The notes beneath the pieces are model-generated. The model did no database searches. It had not been told where the DNA came from and was given only the letters and a program-made list of their open reading frames with translations. The position numbers and the translations under genes were made by a program. From the NCBI GenBank assembly GCA_038503035.1, contig JAVSML010000978.1:124001-188000 (forward strand): DNA of 64,000 bases, in the 5' to 3' direction. Shown here in pieces: positions 22,742 through 34,506 of the stretch. The first letter of the stretch is position 1; every line of letters starts with the position of its first letter. The DNA comes from Crocodylus rhombifer (lineage: Eukaryota > Chordata > Crocodylia > Crocodylidae).

Positions 22742-24545
22742 TTAGGAAAAGCAAGGGCAATGTAGGAAAAGCAAGGGCAATGTTGGACCCCTGCTAAACC
22801 AGATGGGGCAACTGACAACTGACGCCCAGGAAAAAGCCAACCTATTAAATAGGTACTTTGTGTCAGTCTTTCATCAGTCCCATGGGACGCCCATGCCTGC
22901 AATGGGACAGGGAGATCCGGGTGAGGGGGATCCCCTACCCTCCATCAATGCTGACCTCGTGAAGGAACACCTTGAGAAGCTGGATACCTTCAAGTCAGCC
23001 GGCCCTGACAACCTGCACCCCAGGGTACTCAAGGAGCTGGCGAGCGTCATAGCCCAGCCCCTGGCACAGATCTTTGAAAACTCCTGGTGCTCTGGTGTAG
23101 TGCCCGAAGACTGGAAGAAGGCCAATGTGGTGCCGATCTTCAAGAAAGGGAGGAGAGTGGATCCGGCTAACTACAGGCCCATTAGCCTGACTTCTATCCT
23201 GGCGAAGATCTTAGAAAAGTTTATTAAGGAGGCCATCCTTGAGGGACTGGCCCAGGCTAACATCCTAAGGGATAGCCAGCACGGGTTTGTTGTGGGTAGG
23301 TCTTGTTTGACCAATCTCATTTCCTTCTATGACCAGGTGACCTATCACCTGGACAAGGGAGAAGAGATTGATGTCATATATCTTGACTTCAAAAAAGCTT
23401 TTGATCTGGTAACCCATGATCACCTCTTGGCCAAACTGCCCAGTTGTGGCTTTGGCTCCACCACGATCCGCTGGCTGGGAAATTGGCTTCGTGGTCGGAC
23501 CCAGAGGGTTGTGATTGATGGCAGTCACTCATCGTGGTGCCCTGTGACCAGTGGGGTCCCTCAAGGCTCTGTCCTGGGACCCGTACTGTTCAACATCTTC
23601 ATTAATGATGTGGACATTGGAGTCAGGAGTGGACTGGCCAAGTTCGCCGATGACACCAAACTTTGGGGCAAAGCATCCACGCCAGAAGATAGGCGGGTGA
23701 TCCAGGCTGACCTGGACAAGCTCAGCAAATGGGCAGACGAGAACCTCATGGTGTTTAACACCAAAAAATGCAAGGTTCTCCACCTTGGGAGGAAAAACCT
23801 GCAGCACCCTTATAGGCTCAGCAGTGCTACGTTGGTTAGCACTACAGAAGAAAAAGACTTGGGGGTCATCATTGACCACAAGATGAACATGAGCCTCCAA
23901 TGCGATGCTGCGGCTAGTAAAGCGACCAAAATGCTGGCGTGCATCCATAGATGCTTCTCGAGCAAATCCCGGGACGTCATTCTCCCCTTGTACTCGGCCT
24001 TAGTGAGGCTGCAGCTGGAGTACTGCGTCCAGTTTTGGGCTCCACAATTCAAAAAGGATGTGGAGAAGCTTGAGAGAGTCCAGAGGAGAGCCACGCGCAT
24101 GATCAGAGGTCAGGAAAACAGATCTTACGATGACAGGCTGAGAGCCACGGGACTCTTTAGCCTGGAAAAGTGCAGGCTCAGGGGTGATCTGATGGCCACC
24201 TATAAGTTTATCAGGGGTGACCACCAGGATCTGGGGGAACGTTTGGTCACCAGAGCGCCCCAAGGGATGACGAGGTCGAACAGTCACAAACTCCTGCAAG
24301 ACCGCTTCAGGCTGGACATAAGGAAGAATTTCTTTACTGTCCGAGCCCCCAAGATCTGGAACAGCCTGCCATCGGAGGTGGTTCAAGCGCCTACATTGAA
24401 CACCTTCAAGAGTAAATTGGATGCTTATCTTGCTGGGATCCTATGACCCCAGCTGACTTCCTGCCCTTTGGGCAGGGGGTGGACTCGATGATCTCCTGAG
24501 GTCCCTTCCAGCCCTGATGTCTATGAAATTTTCAGTCTTTACTGC
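22742..24545 (+). mobile_element. Young CR1 LINE, 5'-truncated, RT frame open
   Basis: A 5'-truncated CR1 nested in an LTR. It retains an uninterrupted 547-codon frame (22803-24446) covering most of the RT and the C-terminal domain. It ends with a TGA, a short 3' UTR containing CTTTGGGCAGGGGGTGGACTCGATGATC, and a tail GTCTATGAAAT. Endonuclease and ORF1 are missing, so it cannot move by itself. The left limit is uncertain because a 20-bp tandem duplication (AGGAAAAGCAAGGGCAATGT) lies at 22744-22783. The intact frame suggests a recent insertion. Confidence 0.9.
22803..24446 (+). pseudogene. CR1 ORF2 fragment: reverse transcriptase and C-terminal domain
   Basis: The first Met is internal to ORF2; the natural start and the apurinic endonuclease domain are lost by truncation. 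Visible RT blocks in order: NVVPIFKKGRRVDPANYRPI (about residue 108), DVIYLDFKKAFDLVTHD with the first catalytic Asp (about 190), SGVPQGSVLGPVLFNIFIND (about 248), and FADDTKLW with the catalytic Asp pair (about 281). Then come KCKVLHLGRKNLQHPYRL, LGVIIDHKMNM and the C-terminal RATRMIRGQENRSYDDRL and FRLDIRKNFFTVRAPKIWN. No stop interrupts it. In CR1 this protein performs target-primed reverse transcription. Expression of this truncated copy is not expected. Confidence 0.9.
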
Positions 24546-24754
24546 TGTGCTGCCTGGAGGTTTGTGCCTGGGTGGTGACTTACTGCAGTGCAGCTAGCTC
24601 CAGCATGGTCACTCCTCCCAGCAGGAGCTCCTACCCATGTAGTCTCTGGCTTGCTTGCTTTCTGTCAGCTACCCTTTGTCCAGCTGCCAACCCCCCAGAA
24701 CAAGCTTGGCCTGCCACTCTCCCCTGAAAATTACAGGAGTTGCTCCCTGTTACA

Positions 24755-24797
24755 ATGACCTTGTAAGGTCCCTTCCAGTCCTACTTTCCTATGATTC
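24755..24797 (+). mobile_element. CR1 3' tail, right half
   Basis: ATGACCTTGTAAGGTCCCTTCC and CCTATGATTCTT are CR1 3'-terminal sequence. They continue the fragment at 21537-21728 after the LTR insertion. Confidence 0.75.
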
Positions 24798-26903
24798 TTA
24801 ATATCTCCCCAAAAAACAGGGGCTTGAATTAGACACTTGCTCCAACTTTGTGTTTCTCAATCACAGACCTGAATTTGCTGTAGAACTGGTTAGATGTGAT
24901 ACCTCTCATCCCTTTTTACACACAGAGCTGAACAAATGGGCAAGACAGGCACAAAAAGAAAAGGAAATGACTGTAGTAAGCATGCCTGAAGTGGGACTAT
25001 AGCAGAAACCCACGAGAACAGTAGCCCTCAGGGTGGACATTTACTTTCAGATCTACATTTGCTTTCAGGTCACAAGTCAAAAAAATGGTTTCTTTTCTTT
25101 TAACTTCCAGTTGCAGCCTAAGATGCGATTAACCCGAGCACTGTCTCTCCCACAGCACCACTAGCAATAAATATGCTAACTCAGTGGAACCAGGGCACCA
25201 CCCCAGGGACAAACAAGCCTGTGAAACTGTAACATTTGCTTCATAATCACACAGGAGACGTTCCAGCCTTGCCTTCCTACAATAGCAAACAAGCCCGACC
25301 TCCAAAAGGTTTTTTCACAAAATCCCAATCTAAGCCAATTCTGTTCTTCACAATGAAAAATAAATACAAGCAATTACAGTCGCGCACTTCTATTCACAAT
25401 ACAATTTAACAGACACACTGAGGTGTGGCTCTTGGGCCCTTGGTGCGTTTCCAGTGCAGCCCTTATGTAATCTGAAATTCAAATTCAATTTGAATAAAAT
25501 CAAATTGAATTTTGTGTCATTTCCACTTTTGTATTTATTTTTTTTTTGTGGAAATTATAAAAAAAATCTTTAGAGATTACAGGTTTATTATTTCTGTTAG
25601 AGGGCACGGAATAGGGGGCACCAAAATACGAGTTTGCGCAGGGCACTAGTTTCTTCTCTAATGCCTGCTCTGGATCAGAACCTGCCGTGCTGGTGAGGAA
25701 GAACAAAACCCGGCGCATCTCTCTGACAACACTGGCATTAATAGCTCTCAGGTGCAGACAGCAAAAGAACAAGATACACAAAGAACAGCTGAGTAAGAAA
25801 GGATTTCATACTCATTCTGATGATGACCATGGACTTTTCTGGTCACAGAAAGATCTCCATCAGGGGAATGGATTTGTTCAGTGTATTTTTCTGTTCTTGT
25901 TGCTATAGGACAGAAATAACAGAGCTGGACTGTTCTGCGGTGCCAGGGAACCCAAGAACAGCACACTTTAAAGAAAGCTGAATGCACTAGTTACCCGAGT
26001 TCAGATATCTACAGCAGCTGGTAGCTGTATTTTAGATATCCACACCTCCTCAGGAAAAAGAACAGGGAAAACATGGTAAGAGGTGAGCTAATATTTGCCA
26101 GCCAGGAGAAAGGAGCAGGTGGCAGATGTAAAAAGGGTCTTTCATAAGCTTAAATGAGCAGCTACCAGAAAAGACTGCAGAGAAAAGATTCCTGAGAGGA
26201 AAGTCACTGTGGAAAGGTCAGCAGGGAGCAGAAGATACAGAGGAAGCAGCCCATGGGAAAGGAGCTGGATTCTTACTTTTTTAGATGCAAAGGATCTCTG
26301 GGGCAGAAAGGCTGCTTTTTCTTTGTGAAGCTGGATTGCCATGACACAGTCAGAGCTACTGCTGTGCCTGTATTACAATTATGTCATCTAGGTTTTTGCA
26401 GGCGGCATCCTGCAATCCCTGCTTCAAGTTGAGCACCTTGCTGTACAATAACATTCAGTTAAAAACACCCGTCTAGACATGGGAAACTCCTCCTTTCCAG
26501 CTCACAGGTAGCTGGGTAGTGAGGAAGTACTTCAGATATTCATGTGGAAGTATTTATTCAATATCTCAAGGTTTAAAGTTACAGCAAACGACCATAGATT
26601 ATTTTGGCTGTAACTTAGATTCTGGTCATTTGGATTTTTCCTAATGACTTCAAAATCAGACAAGAATTTGGATGTGATTTCTCCCAAAAATTGAAAGTGG
26701 AAATTCAAACCTTACAAATAAACCACACCTGGTTTCCAAGATGCTTGAAAGCAACTATACGAGAAGGCTGGTCCATGCAGTATAGAAACAACAGAGAGGC
26801 TGTGCGAAGCAGGGGAGCGGGTCTTCTAGAATTCACCCATTTGCAGCATTGTCATTTCATTTCTATACAAAGGGAAATGAGAGAAGCTCAGCTGATCCTA
26901 GAC
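24798..26903. other. Intergenic DNA
   Basis: No gene is seen. It contains the A/T hairpin at 25481-25512. The stretch at 25600-25680 (AGGGCACGGAATAGGGGGCACC) looks like an old repeat that I cannot name. Confidence 0.45.
25481..25512. repeat. Perfect 13-bp hairpin
   Basis: AAATTCAATTTGA at 25481-25493 and its exact inverse TCAAATTGAATTT at 25500-25512 enclose a 6-nt loop. Flanks extend it weakly. Confidence 0.8.
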
Positions 26904-27199
26904 CAAGGATTCCCAACCTTATTAGATTTGAGGCACCCCTAAGAAAATGCTAGCTTTTAGGTTTTATTCATGTTTTGTCTATAGAAAAATAATAGAGCGG
27001 TTTTCCTGTTCCAAAGAACTCAGACCACAACAGGGCAGAATGCTATTTAATGCTATGGATTCCTGTCTGAAATCTCTGAGTTTATCTTGTGAATCCCGTT
27101 TGCATTCCTCAGTGTTAACATTGTATGGTACGTCACAGCACCCTTGATAGGATCTCAAAGGACCCCAGGGTCCCATGGCACCCTCGTTGAGAATCACTG
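26904..27199. mobile_element. hAT-like element, 296 bp
   Basis: The left end CAAGGATTCCCAACCTT pairs with the inverted right end CAGTGATTCTCAACGAGG. Flanking 8-bp duplications are TCCTAGAC and TTCTAGAT (6 of 8). Non-autonomous. Confidence 0.8.
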
Positions 27200-30014
27200 T
27201 TCTAGATGACCAGCTTCCCTAATCTTTCTTTTATATTACTCTTTCACCTGAAAACTATAAATCAATGAGCAGCGGACACTTGAACGTAATCAATAAAGCA
27301 CTCAGTTTTTTAAAAGAATGATTAGTACAAATGTGACTTGGTATAGGTAGATCTAGCATTTTGAAAAGAGGGGTGTACATGGTAAGGTGTGTCATTGCTA
27401 ATACTACAACACATTTTTCTTCAATTAAAGTGAAACTAGAACCTTTACTAATATGCTAGGAAGCTAGCACTATATTATTCAGTTTAAGTTCAAAGCAAAA
27501 ACAAATATAACTATTGGAACGTGCACTAATTTGTTAGATTTCATATTTATATATTATTTAATATATAAATACAATATATATATTTAAAAAAGAACACAGT
27601 AAACTAGGCAAAAAATAGTCAAAATAGTTAAGAGAGTCTGATTAGTCCTGTAGTCATTATAGCTAAATGCATGTCTCTTATTGAAATTCAGAAAACAAAA
27701 TCTAGCTTTCTGGAGTGTCTTGACAGTACTTCCAGTACGTCAGTGTCAGTCGTTTCTATACTTGAGTGAATATTATGATGTCTGAGTTAAGGTTTTTAGC
27801 TAAAGCTAAAAACAGGTCTGCAGGGCTGCAAAATAGCAGAGAGACATTTAAAGGAAAGGTTAACAGACAGCAAAATTACTGAAGAAAGGATAGTTTGAAT
27901 AGTGGAACAAGAACATTAAAAAGGATGGAGGGTTCTTAATACCTGTGGAGTCGAGAGAGATTAGCAGGAATCAGGGAGATGAGGATGAGCCATGAAGTCA
28001 ATTGGCAGTTGGTTTTAAAGTTTAGGTGGAGCAGGAATCAGAGGGCTGCAAATGAACTCTTGCATCCCCGCCCCCGCTCCCCGATCTGCCTGTGACTTGG
28101 CTACCTGCTTATGCTATCCACTTAGCCGCCTAGTGAAACATGAATGGGAAGTGTTATGTTTTACATTTACCTTTAAATATAACACTTGGGGTGCGGGGTG
28201 GGGGGGGCTGGAGTAAGTGGTAAGTTGAAAATGCAAATCAGTCATGAGTGGATAGGGCTGGACTTCTGGTTTCAATATAGTAAATTCAATACACTGGGGT
28301 CTGTCCTCATCATCCTAACTTTAAAGGCTTGCAAAACTCCAACCTGGCCTGCTTGTGGGTGGGAGTACCCCCATCCCCCCCAAATCCCTGTTGCTCACCT
28401 GAGGTTTCCATCTCATTGCTCCTCCCATGCCCGGGACCTGCAGGGCCCTCAGGGGAATACGGCACACTTCAGCTGTGCAAGGCAGCCACTCTCCTCAGTT
28501 CATTTTTGGAATTTGCTTCCTTCCACTTGTACCCTTACAGCAATGCCTTTCCAACACAGATGAACCAACTTCTTTCATTATCTACCGTGGCATTGGAATT
28601 GCATGGCCTATTCATTTTGAGCCACTTGCAAGCATGCTGACTCTGGGCCAGATTCTTGGAACATCATTGCCACGTGCCAGCACTGAAAGCAGGGGATATT
28701 GAGTACTTCCAAAAAAAATCAAGAGGCTGTGCTGAGCCATTAAAAAACAAAAAACAAACAAACAAACAAAAACAGGTGAGAGAGACACTACACTACAGTG
28801 AGACATGCAGGGTCTTCAGCACTTTTGAGAATCCAGCTGAGTTCCCTAATGTTTTGTACTAGGTCAAAAATACAATTCACTGAGGCAGAGAAGTGAGATT
28901 AATCCACAAACTGCCAGCTAAGACTATAAACAGTATAGTTATTTACTGCTGCACTCTGCTTTTAAGCACGTTTCCTGAACACTGTAAGTTGTCACAGGAT
29001 AAAAAGTTGAAAGAAAACACAAGCCAAGAAGGCAGCCTTCCCCTCTCTGCAGTTGTCTGTCTATCAGGCAGGGCTGTGCTTTCGCCAAGCAGCAAATTAA
29101 CTCTAGAGAAAATACAAAGTTTCACATGTGAATTGCTTCCCTTTAAACACTCAGCAAAAGAAAACAGACCTAATAGTCAATTAAACTGTTTTTGAAGTGT
29201 CACATGCACTGCCAAGAGACTAGATCACAGACATTACATCTTATAAAAATGGTTGTGTTTTATCCACCCTTAAGAACCGTTCTGAAAGGAAACTCCCTCT
29301 TTATGAGCAGTGCACGTCTGGGGAGAACCACTGCTTTCATGTGATAAAAATACCACAAGTACAGAAGAGTCTCGATTTAAAAATATGGTTTAATGGTTAT
29401 TTGTATTTCACCAAAACTGATCATGTTCTTATTCCTGTATTCATCATTTTGTCCTGACCTTTGTTCTGGTTTCCTGAAGGATCTCTCTCTCCTGCCGAGA
29501 GCTGTAGTTCCCTTTCAAAAATATTTCCTTGTTACAGTGATGTTTGGTTGTTCCTCATCCCCTCCAACCCCCAGAGAAGGGAAAACAATCCTCAGACTGT
29601 GTGTGTGTGTGTGTGTGTGAATGGGGGGTCAGGAGCAATGGTGGGAAACACAGAGGAAAAGCTAACAGAGAAAGTTTGCTTTGGATTTTGCCACAGGAGG
29701 GAGCCAGGGAGCAGGAAGCCAAGTGAGTGAACCAGAAAGTCTCATTTTCCACAGCCTAGGTGTCCTCCAGGGAGCATACACGTACCAGTAGGTGTTACTT
29801 GTGTGGGATGCGATGCTTATGCTTCTCCCCAAAAAAGAATTCAGTTTTATCTGTATCAGGTGCAAACTGATGTCCATCGCACTGGAAAGAACTGAAGGTT
29901 TGGAAACACAGGTATCCATATTGCATGCTATTTGGGGAAAATAAAGACTTCTTGGGAAGGAGTCATGAGGAGCTGAGACAGGAGAGGCCAAAGAGAAAAG
30001 AAGCTGCTAGAAGA
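27200..30014. other. Intergenic DNA
   Basis: No gene is seen. It contains an AT hairpin (ATTTATATATTA TT TAATATATAAAT, 27545-27570), a short AAAC run near 28750, and a GT microsatellite at 29598-29619. Confidence 0.5.
29598..29619. repeat. (GT)n microsatellite
   Basis: About eleven uninterrupted TG dinucleotides. Confidence 0.9.
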
Positions 30015-30092
30015 AGGATGATACTGCTTTGAGCAGGGGACTGGAGTAGGTGACTTGTGAGGTCCCTGCCAGCCCTACTGTCTTATGATCCT
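30015..30092 (+). mobile_element. CR1 3'-end fragment
   Basis: GATGATACTGCTTTGAGCAG, GGTGACTTGTGAGGTCCCTG and TCTTATGATCC are the CR1 3' tail. Confidence 0.75.
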
Positions 30093-30349
30093 TAGAAGGA
30101 GGAGGATCTCCAGCACACAAGAGGAACAGACTTAAGTCCATATCCACTTTCAACACTGCAGTGAAACAGCTGAGGAAAACGTATCTGTAAAGACAACAGC
30201 AAGCAGTGCTGGAATGGAGGGGCCAGAAGACTAGAAAGCAGAAAGTGCAGAGACCCAGGGATGGAGGCTCCAAGACCACTGCCACCAAAAAGGAAGAGGT
30301 GACCGGTGACGGTCAGTACCTTCCTTCTGCAGGGGGACAGAGGTGCCAA

Positions 30350-32935
30350 TCTGTTATCCAGATTCAGGGTCCAGGAGGCTTGCTTTTTGCCTGGTACCTG
30401 TATTTAGGATTTCATAGAAAGACTGTCAGAGCTCATCCACCTGCCTGTCCATGTAGGCACCAATGATACTGCCTGGACTGCCACTGAAAAGGTGAGAGGA
30501 GACTCTGAGGCTCTTTACAAAGGAGTTTGGAGCTCTAGTAGTGTTCTCATCAATCCCCCCAGTGGCAGGTAAGGGTGCAGGCAGGGACCCATCCCATCAT
30601 GGAGATAAATGCAAGACTGAGAAGGTGACATTGACATAAAGGCTTTGTATTTTTTTTTGACAATGGCAACATGTTCTGGGATGAGGACTGGTATCAAGAG
30701 ATTGCACCCATCTAACCAGAACTGGAAAGAGCATCTTTGGGCACTATTTGGCCAACCTACTAAGAAGGGCTTTAGACTAGGCTCCATGGGGCATGAGGAG
30801 CAAAAAACTCCCCAACAACAATGCAAACTACCTAGAAGGGAGAGGTTCAAAAAAAGGCTCAAGTTGGGAAGGGCCAGAAGACCACAGGACAGCAATAAGA
30901 GATATATGGGAAATGAGTAGGTCAAAATGCAGAACACTTCCAATGTACGTATAGAAGTACAGGAAACAAGTGAGACAAGATGGAAATCACAGCCTATGAA
31001 GAAAACTGATTTGACTGGCAACACTGAGGCTTGATAGGACAACTCTGATGACTAATATCAACATTTAGAGGTACGCATAGTTTTGGTAGGGCAAGACTTG
31101 GAGAAAAGGTGGCAGCACTGCCATATGGATCATACATTTATTCTTTAGTTCAGGAGGAGGAAGGTAGGAGATCGGGGTGCATTTTTGTGAAGATAAGATG
31201 TGAAACATACCATCCCCATCAGGAAGGAGAGGTGGATGAGGCACTCTTCAAAGGAATGACAAAATTATCCAAGAATTCTGAGATGTTACCAATGAGGGAC
31301 TTCAATTTTTCAGGTATCTGCTGGAATAATAGTACAGTTAAAAATAAAATGTTGAGTAAGTTCCTGACTTGTATGAAGGACAATTATCCATTCCAGCAAG
31401 TTGAGGATATGACTATTGGATCTTGTTCTGACCATCAGGGAAGAACTGACAAAGGATGTGAAGCTGGTGGGAAACTTAGAAGGAAGCAATCATGATACAG
31501 AAAAGTCACATTCCTGAGACAGGGAAAGCATGAGGTCAGCAGAACTGGATTTCAAAAAGGCTGATTTCAACTGAAATACAAGGCAACAAATATCAGAAAA
31601 TACAAAATGGGTGACCTGGCTGGATGGTAGCACTATGGAGAAGAATCTAGGAGTCTTGGTGGATCACAGCATCTATATAAGCCTGCAATGTGATGCAGCT
31701 GCGAAAAAAGGGCAGATGTAGTTTTGGGCTGCATCTGTAAGAGCACTAGGTGTAAGACATTGGAGATGATAGGCCTCACCTAGAGTATCATATGGAGTTC
31801 TGTACTCCATTTTAAAAGGTACATGGAGAGTTAGAGAAGGTCCAGAGGTGGGTGACAAAAAAATAGAGGGCTCAGAAGGCAAGGCCTGTGAGGTGGAAAG
31901 AAATAGGCATGTTCAATTTATAAGAAGGTGACTGAGAAGGGACATGATAGCAGTCTTCAAATATATAAAGGGCTGCTGTACAGAAAAGGGGTAACTCTTT
32001 TTCTTTGTGGATTCAGAGAGCAGGATGTGTACCAACGAATTAGTTGCAGCAAAACAGGTTTAGATTGAATATCTAGCAAAACTTTGCTGCTAGAATGGTG
32101 AGGCTGTGGCTTAGACAGTTTAGGGAGCTTGTAAAATCTCTTTTGATGGAGGTTTTCAAGAGGTTGGATAAGCCCTGATCATGAATGATTCAGCAGTAAC
32201 TATGCTGCGGGGCTCTGTAAAAACCAAAAGTTAAAAGCCCAGGAACATCTCTGCCCCCTCCAGAATCACTGGGAGATTACAAGTGCTCTAAACCCACAGC
32301 AGGGGGATACCAGCAAGAGAAACAATCACTCAGCACCTGGAGAATGAAGCAGCGCTACAGAACCAGATTAATTATGAAAGATGATTAAAGCAGCCAAGAT
32401 CAACTCACACAGATTTGGAAATGGGATTTCTAGCTGTCCAGTTATGGGGTGCGATGTGTGATCAGGCTTGCTAGTCGCAGGGTGCAAAACAGAATAGAGG
32501 GCATTTGTTTTTTCCTGTGCTTCTGAGCCTCTCTGGTTACCACACTGGGCTGGGAAGAAATTTCTCTCCTTGCCTGTTGTGACCAGTGTCGTCCTCCCCC
32601 TCCCCCCGTGAATCCTTCCTTTAAAGCCAAGACTGTCCCTTTGCTCAGGGTCAGACCAGTGTTTGGGGCTGGAAGGAATTTTACCCCATAGTAGCAGGGT
32701 ATTGTCCTCTTCCTTGGATCTGTTGAGTGCATTTTAAGAACTTTACAGCTGCTCTGCTTGGGGCTCCTTTGGGCATACTCTTTTTTGGGCAATGGGCTAT
32801 GTAGCTGTGCAATAGGGTTGATTCTGTAGTTGTCGGAACAGGATGGCTTCGACTCAGATGATCCAGCTGCAGACACGTGTTTGGATAAGGTAACCTCCCA
32901 AAGTCATTTCCAGCCCTACTTATCCATGTTTCTAG
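30350..32935 (+). mobile_element. Ancient CR1/L3-like LINE with ORF1 esterase and endonuclease remnants
   Basis: A degenerate but long CR1-clade copy. Around 30423-30480, allowing one frameshift, the esterase-type ORF1 block is readable as VHVGTNDTA. It continues to NQNWKEHLWALFGQPTKKG near 30715. At 31220-31420 the ORF2 endonuclease region reads MRDFNFSGICWNNSTVKNK and FLTCMKDNYPFQQVEDMTIG. RT catalytic blocks are missing, apparently deleted. The RT C-terminal part resumes near 31640 (LGVLVDHSIYISLQCDAAA). A 3' UTR-like region reaches TTTCCAGCCCTACTTATCCATG near 32925. Many stops. Limits are approximate and 32210-32430 may include unrelated sequence. Confidence 0.7.
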
Positions 32936-34506
32936 GTACTTCAAACTTGGACTCAGGAAATACTGATGCCATGAGAATATCTAATGCAAAAACCATTTTG
33001 CTGCTTCCCAAAAGCATTAAATCCGTATGAAATACTTGTGCTTTCACTGGGAAACTAAAAAGAGCTTTTAATTGGAGTTGTCACATCTTGTGCTGTTTTA
33101 ACCATCCTGCACCTAATACTCAGTCACAACTTAAGACTTTCACTAGAGTATCCCGTTCCCAACTGCATTTATGGAATCTATACCAAGCTAAATGGACATA
33201 GTGCATCAAGCCTTATAACTTGTAGAGCAAGGCGAGGTAGTTCATGGCACACCATGTCATGAAATGTTAGCATCCAAATCAACATACTAAGAATGAAGAC
33301 TTTTTTTAAATGAGTGATTTCAAGGAACAGAACTTGTATTTTCTTTATATTTAGCTATAATCTTGACAATGATTCAAAAAGTATATATAATTTTAAATCC
33401 AAACTTGCAAGTCTTGCATGTTAGGATACAAAAAAGGAGCGATGTTTGGTTCTTTGCCTTCACTGGTGCTGTTGAAGCTGTAGGTCTCAGCTGGACCCAA
33501 ATCCATGATAGTGCACTATCATAACTTAATGTAAACCAAACTGCAAGTCAAACTTCATACAAGATGTGGTCACAAAAGATGCCAGGAGTTTCAATACGTG
33601 ACTCCCACAGTTCTGATGACCTGCTCAATTTTAATTACTGGCAGCCCAGTCCAATCAGGTTTAAGTTGAAATTGAAAAGTATAGGGTGGAAGGCCAATGT
33701 ATCAAGGTCTGAAAAAGAAGGTTGCAAACTGTTCCTGCAGTCAATGAAGACAGTTAAATCAGCACACGTGAAAGCCTGAGTTCTGTTATTTTCAGTCAAA
33801 GTTTTAAAAGCTTGCAGAGTTCCCATGGTTCATTTTCAGACTGTTCTTCTACGAGTTTTTTTGTTTTAAATGAACTCAGTTACAGAATTGTGTACAGCAA
33901 AGCGAATGTCCTTGCTTGAAGGCCAACTACCCGCCCTTAGTTTTTTTATTAAAAAAAAAAAGTCATGCACAGACAAGACAACAAACCTCTGCTTACAGAT
34001 ATGAACAGGAAACTCTTGTTTCTTGCATTCTGCTGCAAAACCACATAGCTCACATGGCAGTTCAGAGCAGCACTCCTGAACTTCTCAGGTGAGCCACCAG
34101 ACTTTTCAGAACAATCATTTCCACATGCAACATGGCAAAAAAGACATATGAAATAGCTGAGCCTAGATTTAGTTCACTGAAGGAATAACATGCTTTAAGA
34201 GAACACTCAGCTTGTGGCTCACTTCCTTCACTGTCAGTTTTCTGCAAAAATATGCAGTGTGACCACCACTGATCACGCTTCCATTCAACCCCACTACCCA
34301 CTCCCCTCCCTCAGCATGTTGGAGAGGGAGAAAAACCTTTGAAGAAATATGGGCGCTATGTAGACTATAGGCAAACCAGGAAGAGTTGCAAGCATTGTTG
34401 GCACTACATTTTTAGCAAAGATAGCCTTTCATGGCATAAAACAATCCTTACAATCCCCTCTTACATTGTTACATCATGTGTCCCAGTACACTGAGAAGCA
34501 TAAGTT
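32936..34506. other. Intergenic DNA downstream of MTMR12
   Basis: AT-rich sequence with no recognisable gene or repeat, lying between the LINE and the proposed MTMR12 polyadenylation site. Confidence 0.5.

Larger units (their letters stand above)
21729..24754 (-). mobile_element. LTR (probably solo) containing a nested CR1
   Basis: The ends TAACAGG (21729) and CCTGTTACA (24754) match the termini of the LTR at 4528-5676. The 5-bp target duplication ATGAC is exact (21724-21728 and 24755-24759) and lies inside an older CR1. Without the CR1 at 22742-24545 the LTR is about 1.2 kb, close to the other copy. The plus strand is C/T-rich where the 4528 copy is A/G-rich, so I place it on the minus strand (inference). 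The leading TG on one side appears lost. No gag or pol is seen. Confidence 0.7.
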
